Shown piece by piece: positions 10,626-22,253 of a DNA stretch of 64,000 nucleotides. This stretch comes from Molanna angustata (taxonomy: Eukaryota > Arthropoda > Insecta > Trichoptera > Molannidae), in NCBI GenBank assembly GCA_963576475.1, contig OY754970.1, forward strand, positions 39,875,447-39,939,446. The letters run 5' to 3'. Position 1 is the first letter of the stretch; the number at the start of each line of letters is the position of its first letter. The position numbers were made by a program, and so were the translations under genes. A model generated the notes under the pieces. That model was not told the DNA's origin, searched no databases, and saw nothing but the letters and a program-made list of their open reading frames with translations.

Positions 10626-11788
10626 TTACTGAATTCACACAAACGAGTAGAAACATAATAAGGCTACTGAATAATTTGTCATAATAAAAAAATCTAAATC
10701 ACGGTATTTTAATGACAAACTATCTTCTTCAACTTTTAATGATAATCTATCTTTTAAAGACAACTGTTTGATGATAAACATCTTAAAAAATCGAAAGGAC
10801 ATATTATGTGAATCCACAAAAATATGGAATAGATTTATAGAATATAAGTATACTGATAGACTTTAGCGTATGTCTATTCTATACAACAAATGGTATAACT
10901 TGCATCTCTGGTCAAGAGGAATTTGCATCTCTGATCCCTCCTCCTCCAGTTCTCATTTTATAAAGATGATTACAAAACATATTATTTTTATAATTTAAGA
11001 CACACATAGTCTGTAATATATCCATCTCAGTGCTGATAATCTGTTTAAAATAGCAAGCGTCTCTTATACACACAGAGATGTGCTCCTCAAATTCGAATTA
11101 ATATTTTATTGACGCGGAACTGTTCGTCTTAAGAATAAATTGTAAGTAGGTACTTACTTGCGACTAATGTGATGCGTCCGATGCGGAAGAGTGGATAAAA
11201 CCTTAAGGTGAAACGGTTGTATACGGGTGTGTAGGTAGACTAGTATGTATGTATATACGTGTATGTTTGTATGTATGTTCATGTTCTATAAGGAAATATG
11301 CCGATGTTGCATTCAGTCTGCCAGGCGTATCCTCTCGGCTCTTTCCGCTTCGTTTATCTTAAATGGGTAAACAATATGGTTCAGAATCGTTCGTGGATTT
11401 TCTTGTTTTATTGTTGTTATTTCATATGGTAAACACAACAATAATTTGATCCGTATCAAAATTTACTTGTGTTGGTACTGATCATTTGCTATAATTAGCT
11501 TATCTTATTATATGTCTGATATTAAAAAAAGAAAATATTGGGCAGTTCGGATCCATTCATATATTTACATACGATTGAAGATTATTTTGAGTTGTAGATA
11601 ATTTAACAATTCCCCACAATTGATTTAGATTAACTAATGAAGAAAGACGTATCCAATATGAGGGCGAACGTTTTCAAACAAATATATGGATTTGAAGGTG
11701 ATTATATTTCTAAATTAATTATTATAGATTGTACCTTGAGGAATATTGTTAAATCCTGATTACCATTTTAATTAATCAATCAACTATG
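10626..11788. other. No gene seen; (tatg)n run
   Basis: AT-rich. Positions 11235-11285 hold an imperfect tatgtatgt/tatacgtgtatg run resembling the tail of the SINE at 6088, followed by a less AT-rich ccaggcgtatcctctcggc. This may be a SINE remnant, but no head is visible. Confidence 0.4.
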
Positions 11789-11789
11789 A

Positions 11790-11900
11790 CTCTACAGTCC
11801 GTTTTGAGCCTTGACTTCCTCCAGCAATCGTCTACATCGCCTTCTATCCTGCATGCACTTCTCCAGTTACTGATGCAAATAGTGTTTAGGTCTCGCTGCA
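11790..11900 (-). pseudogene. LINE C-terminal tail (short)
   Basis: The minus strand encodes EKCMQDRRRCRRLLEEVKAQ, then NGL and a stop, the kind of ending (QDR..WR.LVEEAK..GL stop) seen in several LINE polymerases. Only about 30 codons are recognisable. It is probably an old, 5'-truncated copy. Confidence 0.45.
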
Positions 11901-12335
11901 ATCCATCCAACAATATTATATAATCCTATCCATATACTTGCTGAGTATTTTGAGTAGCAAAACATTTCTTTTCCATTAACCTCTCCATCTGTCAAATGAC
12001 AATATTTCTTCGTATTCTAAAATAATTAAAGGAAGTTATAAAACTGACATAAGCTACGACTTTAGGTCAGGGGATTTGTACTTACAGAAAGTGGGGTGGA
12101 TCGGAGGTATCTGAAACACATTCCATGTTATTTTAATGACATTTATATAGCAGTAAAACCATTAGTTTTTCAAATTTAAATTTCTTTGTTAACATCATAT
12201 ACTTTTTTATATAAATGTTCAGTACTGTTTCATTTTTTCATTCCAAATCATTCAAATACGTTACATTGATTGCTATCAAATATTGGTGGCACAATCACGC
12301 GTCATTTACATAACCAAAATTTGTGCTTATATATA
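11901..12335. other. No gene seen
   Basis: AT-rich DNA between two LINE tails, with no open frame or repeat recognised. Confidence 0.4.
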
Positions 12336-12339
12336 TTTA

Positions 12340-12755
12340 TATACTTGGACGATTTATATAGCGCCGTTTTCGTGAGAGCTCACCTCAAGGGCGCTTTACA
12401 TTGATTTTTGCATGAGTTAGTGGTATCTTAAAATCTAGATTAGTGACCTTAATATTAACTTAATTTAAACAGATACAAATTCGAAATTTAATGCCATGAG
12501 ACATTTAGAATCGAAACCATTTGAAGTTTGTCAGTTAGTCAGGTCAGTTAGGTTAGTTTGAGTTATTTCCATGTGATTTTCTAAAGAGGTGTGTCTTAGT
12601 TGTTTTTTGAAAGTCATAATATTATTTACTTGTCTTAGCCTGTGGGGTAGTTTGTTCCATGATGATGGACCAGCCACTGCAAAAGCACGATCACCGAATT
12701 TAGTTTTATTTACTCGATTTACTTGACATACCTTTCCAATCGCTGTCATTATGTC
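12340..12755 (-). pseudogene. CR1/L2-like LINE 3' end
   Basis: The minus strand encodes KTKFGDRAFAVAGPSSWNKL and PHRLRQVNNIMTFKKQL (12715-12585), the classic LINE C-terminal block with (F/S)GP..WN.LP. Downstream, the 3' UTR carries tgtaaagcgcccttgaggtg and ggcgctatataaat near 12405-12350, which resembles the 3' stem-loop of CR1/L2-clade elements. The copy is heavily 5'-truncated. Confidence 0.75.
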
Positions 12756-13135
12756 ATGGCTTATGTCATGTCTATAGATTATTATTAGTCTGTGCTCTAT
12801 TAACCATATTTTGACTGATTTTTTGTAAACAATTAGGAAGAAAGTAACCTATCTTAAAACAAACCAATTTCAAAATAATTATTGTATGCGTATGTATTGA
12901 AATTCTAATAATTACAAGTGGAAAAATCAATTATTAATTCGTGAAATATATGGAAATATAGAAAAACTTTTCAAACAATTTGTAATTGTGTTTTATTATT
13001 ATTACTAGCTTTTATGTCCCGCCGTTAGCCAAGAATGTAAATTAGTGAAGGAATAAGCAATCGTTTATATACCTACATAATATTGTCACATATAATTTTT
13101 TTTAACCGTAGTATGAAAAGTAGTTTGAAATTTAA
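12756..13135. other. No gene seen
   Basis: AT-rich sequence leading into a tandem repeat. Nothing coding was recognised. Confidence 0.4.
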
Positions 13136-13139
13136 TTGA

Positions 13140-13800
13140 GTTTAAGCGGTGTAAAATCTTAAAGTGATGGCCACAATCCATTTGCTTTTATATATAAGCA
13201 CATACAATTTCTGCACGCATGGACTATGGGAAATGATTTTAAATATGACTTATTATAAAAAGACAACGTCGTAAAGAGTTTGGATTTGGCCACAACCCCT
13301 ATTTTTATATATTGTCATCGAACGCAAATAATGTGTTTTAAATATTTAGTAATTTTGGATGATGGGAAATGGTTTAAAAATTGATTAAACAAAAGTACTG
13401 AAAATATTCTAGTGTTGGTCCCATCCCATTCGTTTTTATATTTTTCGTCAAGTGTGCATATAGTTTATTAAAGTTTTGCACAATAAAACTGACACATAAG
13501 TCTACATTACAGAAGAAGAAGACTTAAGCTATGTTAAATAGTTTTTAATATGAATATAAACGTTGTGAAGATCCAGCAATGGCCACAACCCCGATTTTTT
13601 ATATATTGTCATCAAAATGAAATGTGTAGTTATTGAAAATTAAGCAATATATGATGATATAATAAATGGTGTAAATTTGATTGAACAAAAGTAATGAGAA
13701 GATTCTAGTGTTGGTCACATCCCATTCGTTTTTATGTATTTTCATCAAGTATGCATGTTGTTTATAATATTTCGTTACAATAGACTATTAGACATAAAAC
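13140..13800. repeat. About 295-bp dimeric repeat carrying a ggccacaaccc motif
   Basis: Two tandem copies (about 13270-13560 and 13563-13800) each contain one half with tggccacaacccc...tatattgtcatc and one half with tctagtgttggt(c)(a/c)catcccattcg. A more diverged half unit lies at 13150-13200. The motif resembles the end of dispersed repeat X. Positions 13481-13548 are a copy of the minisatellite unit that follows. Confidence 0.75.
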
Positions 13801-14348
13801 TAATCCAAAAGACTAAATAAAAAAAGAAGTAGAAGTATAAAACTATAACAAATAGTTTGTAATAAAAACTGACCCAATGGTCTACATAGAAGATGAAATA
13901 GAAGAATTACACATTAGGAAATGTATTATATAAAAAACTGACCAAAATGTCTTCATAAAAGAAGAAGAAGATGAATTGAACTATAGGAAATATTTTATAT
14001 AAAATTCACCCAACATCTACATAAAATAAGAAAACGAAGAATTAGACTAAAGGATAGTTTGTTTAAAAATAGTTTGTTTAAAAACTAACCAAAAGGTCTA
14101 CATAAAGGAAGAAGAAGACGAAGTAGACTATAGGAAATAGTTTGTATAAAAACTCACCCAAGGTCTACATAAATTAAGAAAAAGAAAAATTAGACTATAG
14201 GAAATAGTTTATTTATGAACTGTCCCAAATGACTTCACAAAAGAAGAGGAAGAAGATTTAAACCCCAAGAAATAGTTTGTAGAAAAAATCACCCAAAGGT
14301 CTACATAGAAAAAAGAAGAATTTCACTATAGGAAATAGTTTGTAGGTA
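13797..14348. repeat. About 67-bp minisatellite, 8 diverged copies
   Basis: Units read roughly aaaaact(c/g)acccaaaggt, ctacataaa, agaagaagaagacgaat, tagactataggaaatagttt and start near 13797, 13864, 13932, 14000, 14080, 14148, 14215 and 14283. An extra copy of the same unit is embedded in the preceding 295-bp repeat at 13481, so the two arrays share history. Confidence 0.85.
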
Positions 14349-15221
14349 TATTGAATGTGTATTGTAGTTAACCTAAAATAGTTTAATAATTTTCCTATAC
14401 AAAATCAGTATGTTCTTGGTTTTTAAGTAGTAAGTATTAGGTATGTTGGTACCTACCTACAATGATGTTCTAAATTAATTCGAATTCGATTTATAACAAA
14501 TTTTATTTGAATATCAGAATGTGTCCGTTACCATAGTAACCATGTTCCAACATGTGAAAAATATCAAATGTTATGGAGACATTTTTTGAATATGTAGGTA
14601 CCTACATTGGTTTGTTCGATGCCATAAAAATGAAAATTGTCAGAAAAATCAAATATTTTAAACAAATTATGCAATTTTATTACGCCTATATCTTTACTAA
14701 TAATTAACAGACTTTTACAATATATGTCTTAAAACTTGCTGTAATGTCTTGTGTTTCATTTTATTATTTCATAATCACATTTATTTCAAAGGTATATTAT
14801 TTTAAAGAACATATTCATTCGGTAGGAAAATTAAATATCGTATGAAAATATATTAAAATAGCGGGGTTATATGTACATTTGTACAAAACGCTTACTTTAA
14901 AAATAAGTTAAACATTATAATTAGACAAAATATTCACCATGTTTTTCACTTAAAAGCTAAGTTATACTTGAAAATATATTTTTTTCGTGTAAATACGTAC
15001 TTCTAACTTTTAAACTAACAGATATTTGCGTGCAAAATGTACACTTTTTTGACAGATATGACTTGGAAAATTTTGTATGAAAAAAATAATTATTGAAATA
15101 TCTTTAAAATTCAGCATTTTAATCGCATTATTTTTAGCGTGACACTGCATCAGGTATACTGGTACACGTTCGCACATAAATTAGATTTTTAGATGCTCTT
15201 GGTTTTTCAAAAGGCGTGAGA

Positions 15222-15222
<1 letters not shown>
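14349..15222. other. No gene seen
   Basis: AT-rich. It contains taggtacctac-type words (14440-14600) common in lepidopteran intergenic DNA. No exon or element was identified. Confidence 0.4.

Positions 15223-15255
<33 letters not shown>
15223..15255. repeat. (AC)n microsatellite
   Basis: An uninterrupted run of about 16 AC dinucleotides. Confidence 0.95.
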
Positions 15256-15257
<2 letters not shown>

Positions 15258-15455
15258 CATATTGATTGCTTTATTACTTTAGGTATATCTACAACTAATT
15301 AATGCAAATCGACATAAAATATTACTTTTACATATGAATATGCAAATTACAACGAAATGAGACGAAGTATCTCGTCGGAGACGCCGTCTCTCTCGAGAGA
15401 GGCGAAGAAGTATATCGTCGATGAATAATTTTATACAACTAACGAATACTAAATG

Positions 15456-15718
15456 AAAGAGATTTCTTAACAGATTTTTAATTATCTCAATAGAGACGAA
15501 GTTGGAATATTTATTGTAGGAGAACCGGGAAATCAAGGCACCTACAGGGCTTACGACCTGTCATCGGCTGGTTTATGTGATCACTTTATGCGCTTGCGCA
15601 ACGTTCACCAATTATGCCTTTTTTAATGAGATCCCTATCAATTCAATTTTGAAACTTCTATATATTGTATTACTGAAATTCTTTTCGCTTGAAAATAAGG
15701 AATTTTTACTACAGCCAT
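15456..15718. mobile_element. Repeat family F, copy 1
   Basis: Contains the block aacagatttttaattatctc...gaaatcaaggcacct (15467-15541) followed by acagggcttacgacctgtca...tactacagcc. The second part is repeated in inverted orientation at 16086-16258, and the family recurs at 61545-61795. It has no coding capacity. Confidence 0.75.
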
Positions 15719-15938
15719 CTATGGGTGAAATTATGAACAACAATCTTATTATTTTTTATTTATTTTTGTTGTAACGCCATATATTGAGAGAATTGGTTTT
15801 TTGTAAATAATGAAAGCTACAATTCTTATATGTGAGGTGACAAGGCATTTTTCGCATAGAAGTCACCCCTGAATTGCGCCAGACTTATAAGGTCATTTTT
15901 GTCTTATTTACCTACTTGTACCAATGTGTAAGTAATCG
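15719..15938. other. Spacer between repeat F copies
   Basis: AT-rich, with no match elsewhere in the window. Confidence 0.4.
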
Positions 15939-16404
15939 AATATATTTTTATTATTGCATATGCGCAAACATTGGATTTTTTTTCCTGTCGGGAGTCAAAT
16001 ATATTTTTTAACAGATTTTTAATTATCTCAATAGAGACGAAGTTGGAATATTTATTGTAGGAGAACCGGGAAATCAAGGCACCTAGGCTGTAGTAAAAAT
16101 TCCTTATTTTCAAGCGAAAAGAATTTCAGTAATACAATATATAGAAGTTTCAAAATTGAATTGAGAGGGATCTCATTAAAAAGGCATAATTGGTGAACGT
16201 TGCGCAAGCGCATAAAGTGATCACGTAAACCAGCCGATGACAGGTCGTAAGCCCTGTAGGTGCCTTGATTTCCCGGTTCTCCTACAATAAATATTCCAAC
16301 TTTGTCTCTATTGAGATAATTAAAAATCTGTTAAAAAATATCTTTGACTCCCGACAGGTAAAAAAATCCAATGTTTACGCATATGCAATAATAAAAATAT
16401 ATTC
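15939..16404. mobile_element. Repeat family F fold-back copy
   Basis: Arms 15939-16084 and 16259-16404 (146 bp each) are nearly perfect inverted repeats; both contain cctgtcgggagtcaaa and the aacagatttttaattatctc block. The central 16086-16258 is the reverse complement of 15542-15718. The region is thus a compound of two F copies in opposite orientation. Confidence 0.85.
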
Positions 16405-16664
16405 GAAAGAGATTTCAATTAGCATGGAGTATTTTTTCTTTGTTTGTTTATAATCAATGACGACTCCGAGTGCTCTGCTTGGGAGCCTATGGAGGATAAA
16501 CCAGTACTATACTATACTATACTATTCGGTGTCGGCCGATCTACATAAAAACTAGCACGCAGTTCAACCAAACCAAACTATCGGCCGATTTACAAATTAT
16601 AATAAGTGCAAACTTAATATTCGAACAAGAGTGTAGTTATACATTCATGTAATTAAGCTAATTG

Positions 16665-16735
16665 TTTCTTTTGAAAGGTAAAGCACACCTGTCGTTGGTC
16701 ACCCCGCATTGTGGGATATGCCGTTATGGTAAGAA
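16665..16735 (+). mobile_element. SINE-B tail fragment
   Basis: Reads cacctgtcgttggtcacccc, gcattgtgggatatgccgtt, atggta: the same 3' end as the copies at 23290-23580, 36713-36860 and 57885-58133. The 5' part is missing. Confidence 0.65.
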
Positions 16736-17181
16736 TATAGTTCATTTTGAGATAAAAAGATCTATGGATCTTGGTTTACCATATCAAAAAATAAAAAGCC
16801 TTATCTAGCCTTATCTGTAAGCCTTATCAGTAACACGAACGCCAAACAACACTCTATCATTCATATACCGTGCATCACACTTCTTCAATACGCACCTAAA
16901 CGAATTAGATATATTCAACTCATCAATAAATGTTATCAAATCAAAACTTATCAATCATTAAATATTCATATATATTCATACCAACACATATCCCTTTCCA
17001 TCTGCACTCTATATTCCCAACTATCTCATACATATTCTTTATAAATTTTTGTATAAACTTATATACTTATTGTTTCTTACTTATGTGGAAACACATTATT
17101 GGCATAATTTTTATAACTTTACTGTCCATATCATAACCTTTGTAACGCCGTTTGTTTCCTGAATATAAATAAAATAAAATA
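16736..17181. other. AT-rich; probable old LINE 3' tail
   Basis: The stretch ends in ataaataaaataaaataa at 17165-17180, like a LINE poly(A)-type tail. No reverse transcriptase codons could be recognised upstream. Confidence 0.3.
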
Positions 17182-17335
17182 AGCTCAGTTGGTTGGGTAT
17201 CTAACTGCTGATCCAAATGTCTCAGTTTTTAATTGAATCTGGCAACTTGTGATTGGGTGCGTGTTTTATTAATATTTGACATAGAATATGTTTGTGGCCC
17301 GAGAATTTATATAAAATAAATAAATAAAATAAAGA
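17182..17335 (+). mobile_element. tRNA-derived SINE (family C)
   Basis: The head agctcagttggttgggtatc contains an A-box like that of a tRNA; the B-box region is decayed. The body ggcaacttgtgattgggtgc and gtttgtggcccgagaa recurs at 52948-53020. The tail is (aataa)n. Confidence 0.7.
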
Positions 17336-17984
17336 CGCTGGTGGAGAAAGATGACACTACTCGCCTTAAAACTTCAGGAAGCTTGAAACTGTTATCGCTA
17401 TAATAATATATCTACTTATTCAACGTATAATAATCGTATATACCATATAATATCATGCAAGATATAGGATATAAACATAAATTGTAGCAAAAGTCATTAA
17501 TATTACTTAGGTATATTAACATGAATTTTATGTTTAAAGTGCCGACAAAGTAAGAATAATCCGTAAAAACAATATAAAAAGTTTCGTGAGTGTTAATAGG
17601 GAAAAATAAAATATCGCATATGGTTCATAACGTAGCAATTACGTTAGACACGTGGGATATATTAACACGCGAGAATACTCTCATGGGACAAATTCAACTA
17701 ATCACAAACAAGTACCTACCTAATAGAATAAATTGGGTATAGACTTTCGGACCTCCATACTACCTATAATAATGAAAGAAGAGGGGAGGATAGTGGAAGG
17801 AAAAAAAATAATATAAATAGATCATTTTACAAGATAATTAAAACGGATTATTAAAAAAAATAATTGTCTTAATCCTGACAACACGATGAACATGATCTCT
17901 ATCAAAAATCCACTATTTTAGATACAATGATTTTTGTTTTACATCATTGAAAGGTTTGTAAATTAAAAATGTTATACAAAGAAT
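17336..17984. other. No gene seen
   Basis: AT-rich; no repeat or exon recognised. Confidence 0.4.
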
Positions 17985-18190
17985 ACCATCCTTCAGCTCG
18001 TCATGGAAGGGGAAGATTGAGGGTAGTAGAGGGGTCGGAAGAAAGCAGCTTTTCCGGCTGCGAAACATCTGGGATTGGACCGGTATGAGAACTTGGGAGG
18101 GGCTGTTTCGCACCGCGCAGGACAGGGAGGTTTTCTTTATGGTGGTCATCAACGCCGGGGAGACCTGACATGGCACAAGAAGAAGAAGAA
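17985..18190 (+). pseudogene. RTE-like LINE C-terminal tail
   Basis: The frame RGVGRKQLFRLRNIWDWTGM then RTWEGLFRTAQDREVFFMVV and a TGA at about 18168 is a conserved LINE ending (GR+..WLRN...WTG...LFR.AQDR). A (aag)n tail follows at 18179-18192. Only the last 60 codons or so remain. Confidence 0.75.
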
Positions 18191-18539
18191 GAACATGTAC
18201 AAAAAAAAGAAGTGAGTTGTACCCAACACTAGACTCGCTACGACTATATACAATAAAATATATTAAAAATTAAATTAATGATATATGATGTCACGAGAAA
18301 TAAAAATGGCTTTCTAGAATTTGTATTTTATAAGGAGAATTGGATATCTAACTGCTAAAATGTAAATATACCATAAAATATAATTTCATATTTTAATTAT
18401 TTTTAAAATAAATATCCGATTAAGTTGACGAAAAGCTCGCCGTGGTTTGACACTCACAAAATAGATGTACCGCATTCCTGGCAGAAAATACGCGTGAGTG
18501 ATATTATACTCAAATCTTTCTTGAGAACACTCTAATTTC

Positions 18540-18990
18540 TTTATTTTTCCTTGGTTCGCCCTATCCTGGAATACCTTTATCCTGTCTGGTCTCCCCATTA
18601 CGCAATACACATAAACCGTATCGAGAGGATACAAAATATATTTATTAAACACCTTAATCGTAAAGCATTTCTTGATTTCCAGTAGTATCGCGAGGCAAGG
18701 ATCTACCACTGCATCGATTCACTTGACAACAGACGTACAGTATCTGATATAATGCTTCTCTGCAATATTCTTTATAACAAAATTGATTTTCCTGCTCTTT
18801 TAAATTATAAATCTTTTAACATCCCTACCCGTAGAACTAGACACACTCCTCTAACCACTCAGCACACTAACTATGCTCAAAATGCAACAATGTACAGAAT
18901 CTGTAATACATACAATATACATTTCCAAGAGTTCGAAATATTATTACTAAGCGCCCCCACATATAAAAAAATATATCAGACTTAAAATTT
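18540..18990 (+). pseudogene. LINE reverse transcriptase C-terminal fragment
   Basis: Plus-strand codons read YPVWSPHYAIHINRIERIQN, IFIKHLNRKAFLDFQ then TAG, and further down IDSLDNRRTVSDIMLLCNIL and SFNIPTRRTRHTPLTTQHTN to 18980. This is the thumb and C-terminal region of a LINE polymerase with one nonsense codon. The minus-strand open frame over it is a shadow. A 3' UTR-like stretch follows to about 19140. Confidence 0.75.
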
Positions 18991-19289
18991 CATCCTCATG
19001 ATTTTATTCAACACTTAATATACTGCACACATTTATATTCACACACCACTCACACAATATCTCACAATAACATGTAACTATTCTTAACTTATCCTAATAT
19101 ACTACAATAACTCCAGAGACAACCTGTAATTGGCTTTAATATTTACTGAAATCATTTTTATTTTATATATGTAATTTACTAATACTATATATTTCATAAT
19201 TCATTACATCGCTTTACTAAAAATTAAAAGAGAATCGTAAAATAATGTATTTTTTATAGAGTGGACTAAAATAAACATTGAAAATTGTA

Positions 19290-19560
19290 CTAACAAACCA
19301 TCACGTCATGTATGTCCCTCACGGGGTAGGCAGAGAGAACCGAATGCCACATTTTGCTATCTTGAGCACATTCATCGCCTCGTTAACATCCATGCATCGT
19401 CTCATACGTGTTCGTCTGTCATTTACGCGTCTTATATTTCCGTCTTTTCGAATATCGTTCAGATGGTCGAGACCTCTTATTCCGTTCTTGTCAGATTTAC
19501 ACATTTTCTTCGTAAGGCGAACCTCATTCATTCTTTTCAAGTTTTCTTTAGATGAAGAAA
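19290..19560 (-). pseudogene. LINE C-terminal tail with SINE-type 3' end
   Basis: The minus strand encodes RLTKKMCKSDKNG...DHLNDIRKDGNIRR and RMRRCMDVNEAMNVL, matching the copy at 37805-38100. Its 3' end, ttcggttctctctgcctacc then a ggacat and gtgatgg stretch, is shared with the SINE at 6088. The upstream (right) edge is a perfect 19-bp fold-back at 19551-19593. Confidence 0.75.
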
Positions 19561-19593
19561 GATGTCATTCTATTAATGACATCTTTCTTCATC
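19551..19593. repeat. Perfect 19-bp inverted repeat, 5-nt loop
   Basis: gatgaagaaagatgtcatt (19551-19569) and its exact complement (19575-19593) around ctatt. It marks the point where similarity to the LINE tail at 37805-38100 stops, so it looks like a fold-back templated event. Confidence 0.85.
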
Positions 19594-20590
19594 TTACCCT
19601 CTCTCTTTGTACCCTGCCATACATCGTTCTATTACAAATTCTTCGTAGCTATATCATTTCAACTGCATTTTAATTGAAAAAATAAAATCAGAAATGTGTA
19701 AATTGAAATTGAGTGATCGTATTGGGATGTTTGGTACCTATACCTTATTATAGTTTAGTTTATGGATTTCGGTGATCATAGATAATATTAGGATGTCAGC
19801 TTCATTAACCGTGATGTGATATGGTCACTCTGGATATTATTATAGTCTAATCTACCAACTGATATCTATGTATGTAGGTATCTACCGGGGCTCCAATCAA
19901 TTCACAGCATCCTCTGAACTAATCCTCTTCATGGCTGACAGGCTCCTGCAACGGAGAGAGAGAGAGGGAGAGAGAGAGAGCTCATCACGTGATCCTGGTG
20001 GTGCACCGCAAAAACCTCCTCCACTTTGTGAAATTCAGCAAAATCATAACGACTCGGTAAACAGCGTAATTAAGCGCAATCATTGCTGATACGGGCCGAC
20101 TACAGAATAGGGGCATTTCATACCTACATACTTACCTCATAATATAACATACTTATATCTACACACACTTATAGCAGATTATTTCATTCTCGTTTATTAA
20201 TTAACTTGTACTTATTTATTTATTTATTTATTTTATTTATAAAATTTATTGGAAACATCAGCTTATTTTACAATAATTAAAGAACGTTTATTTTTTACAA
20301 CGCCAATAACTGCATCAGTATGTTAAGCAGTTTGGCATTAATAGAAACAATATTATTATTGTTTCTTTTTTTTATTAACAAAAAACCATCAGCAAAAGTA
20401 GGTAGGTACCTACCTACAAGCATTTTTTTTTGTTTTCTTTTGTTTCATATAAAGAAACTAAAAATAGGCAGGGAGTAGACAGGAAGTAAAGGGGAGGGGA
20501 TAATTTAAGATCATGAATTAATCAGCAGTCCGCGCTTGTATGTGTGTATGTATGTACGTTACCTATTTAAGGGACATACCCAATTTAAAT
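19594..20590. other. No gene seen; (GA)n and (TTTA)n runs
   Basis: A (GA)n microsatellite lies at about 19952-19980 inside a less AT-rich stretch (19880-20100) that may be an unrecognised element. A ttta run at 20213-20240 could be the tail of a minus-strand LINE 3' UTR spanning 20213-20400. Palindromic taggtaggtacctacctac is at 20400. Confidence 0.4.
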
Positions 20591-20594
20591 TTTA

Positions 20595-20835
20595 TGCACA
20601 CCTTGACAGTTGTTTCAACGATAATGTATGCAAGTGAGACATGGACAAAAGACATGGCAGTAGAGGCATTTAAGTAAAACTAAAGCGGTAGTAATGAGAT
20701 CTCTTAGTGTAGCAAGAAAATTAATTGACAGCACAAGAAATTAAGATATTAGACGAGAATATAAGGTTTAAGCAATCCCATGAGTAGAATGATTTCGCCA
20801 CTTACGTAGAGCGGAAAAAATAAAATAAATGAAGA
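20595..20835 (+). pseudogene. Badly decayed LINE fragment
   Basis: Codons for TLTVVSTIMYASETWTKDMA resemble the LINE block (L.YGSETWT), and the following codons fit the family only with several stops and shifts. It is low-identity and old. Confidence 0.35.
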
Positions 20836-21525
20836 TGAATATGCTATTTTAAATACATAGATATATAGGAAGGTCGCGCCATGCCTTTGTACGTGTGGCG
20901 AGTGATAGAAAAAATATCAATTGTGTACCCCGTTAAAACATACAAGTTTTGCACAGCACCACTGCACGTACCTACAATTGGGTGGTGTGGTTTTTTTTTT
21001 ATTATTTAAGGCAATTCACCCTTTAAAGAGTGCTATGTGCCAATTATTTCATGTCAGAGGAGAATAGTTAATTTTATTATAAATTTATGTCATTCAATGA
21101 AAGGAATTTTGAAATAACGGACAGTACACGTGAATTATTAAGAGACAAAAGATGTTGGATATTAAGTGGAGATTGGTGAGTGATTTAAATTAATTGTTTG
21201 TATATATTTTTGAAGGCGGATTTATTTTTACAGCTAAAAAATACATGATCAATTGTCTCATCCACACTGGCAAAGTGGGCTATTTAGAGCTCTAATTCTA
21301 TAAAGATGGGAGGCAATTGAACAATGGCCAATTCTCATTCTAGAAATACATGATATTAATCGTTTAGATATGTTTCTATTTCAACCAACGTTAAACAGAT
21401 TTGAGACTGGCAACTAAATATTATAATGAATTCAAAAGAAAACATAAATAGACTTGTTAAAGTTGACTGATTTGTGCATTGTATTCACTTCATTTTGTAC
21501 AGCAATAATATTCTGTATAAAAAAT

Positions 21526-21640
21526 ATTTTAATAAATTATTAAAATAACAATATAACTTTGTTTATTTCCACTTTCTTTGTTTATTTAAATAAGTGGGAA
21601 TAAACAAAGTTATATCGTTATTTTAATAATTTATTAAAAT
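21526..21640. repeat. Inverted repeat, 48-bp arms
   Basis: attttaataaattattaaaa...aactttgtttatttccactt is answered by aagtgggaataaacaaagtt...ttttaataatttattaaaat with a loop of about 20 nt. It is a small fold-back element or MITE remnant. The flanks 20836-21525 and 21641-22114 show no gene. Confidence 0.8.
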
Positions 21641-22114
21641 GAATTTCCACAATGTAAACGCCTCTATCTTAGAATAAAAAATATTCTGTTCCTTAGTTTT
21701 TAAATGTCTCCTTTATACACAAGTACTAGCACTCTGGTATAGGGTATTATATTTTTTTATTGTGTCTCTTTATCTGTATTTATTTATTGTGTTTTTTTAA
21801 TATTATGTAATATAAATAATAAAAAAACAGTGATTTATTTAATGGTAATGAAATGTTATGAATGAATGATACAGAAAATATACAGGGCTGTGGAATGATA
21901 TATGTAGGGTCCGGCCGCGAAAAAGTTGGCACGGCTATATTATCAATGTGATTTGAAAGCATTTAACTAAGCCTATTTTCATTTTATCGGTTATTTAAAA
22001 CGAAAACAGAAAAATTAAAATTTCCAGACCGTGAGTGCATATAAAAAAATTGACAGACGAAACCGTTGTCTATGTTGACGCAGTCGATGATAAATGATCA
22101 GCTCTGGGGGAAAA

Positions 22115-22253
22115 TCCCGTCAAACGTTAGAATCAAAACCCTCATGATAACCCATGTCATGGATATAATTATTCCGTATCTAAAGATATAATAGATAATT
22201 ATATCCATGATATTGGTCATTGTGAGGGTTTTGATTCCACCGTTTGATAGGAC
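22115..22253. repeat. Fold-back element with about 60-bp arms
   Basis: gtcaaacgttagaatcaaaa...catggatataattat pairs with ataattatatccatgatatt...ttttgattccaccgtttga. The 9-mer gttgacgca lies 40 bp outside the left arm and 15 bp outside the right arm. It is a probable MITE. Confidence 0.75.

Noticed and set aside
13010..13045. Start of a widespread ctagcttttgcccg-type arthropod repeat
   Set aside because: Only about 15 bp resemble it and the rest is diverged; too weak to call.
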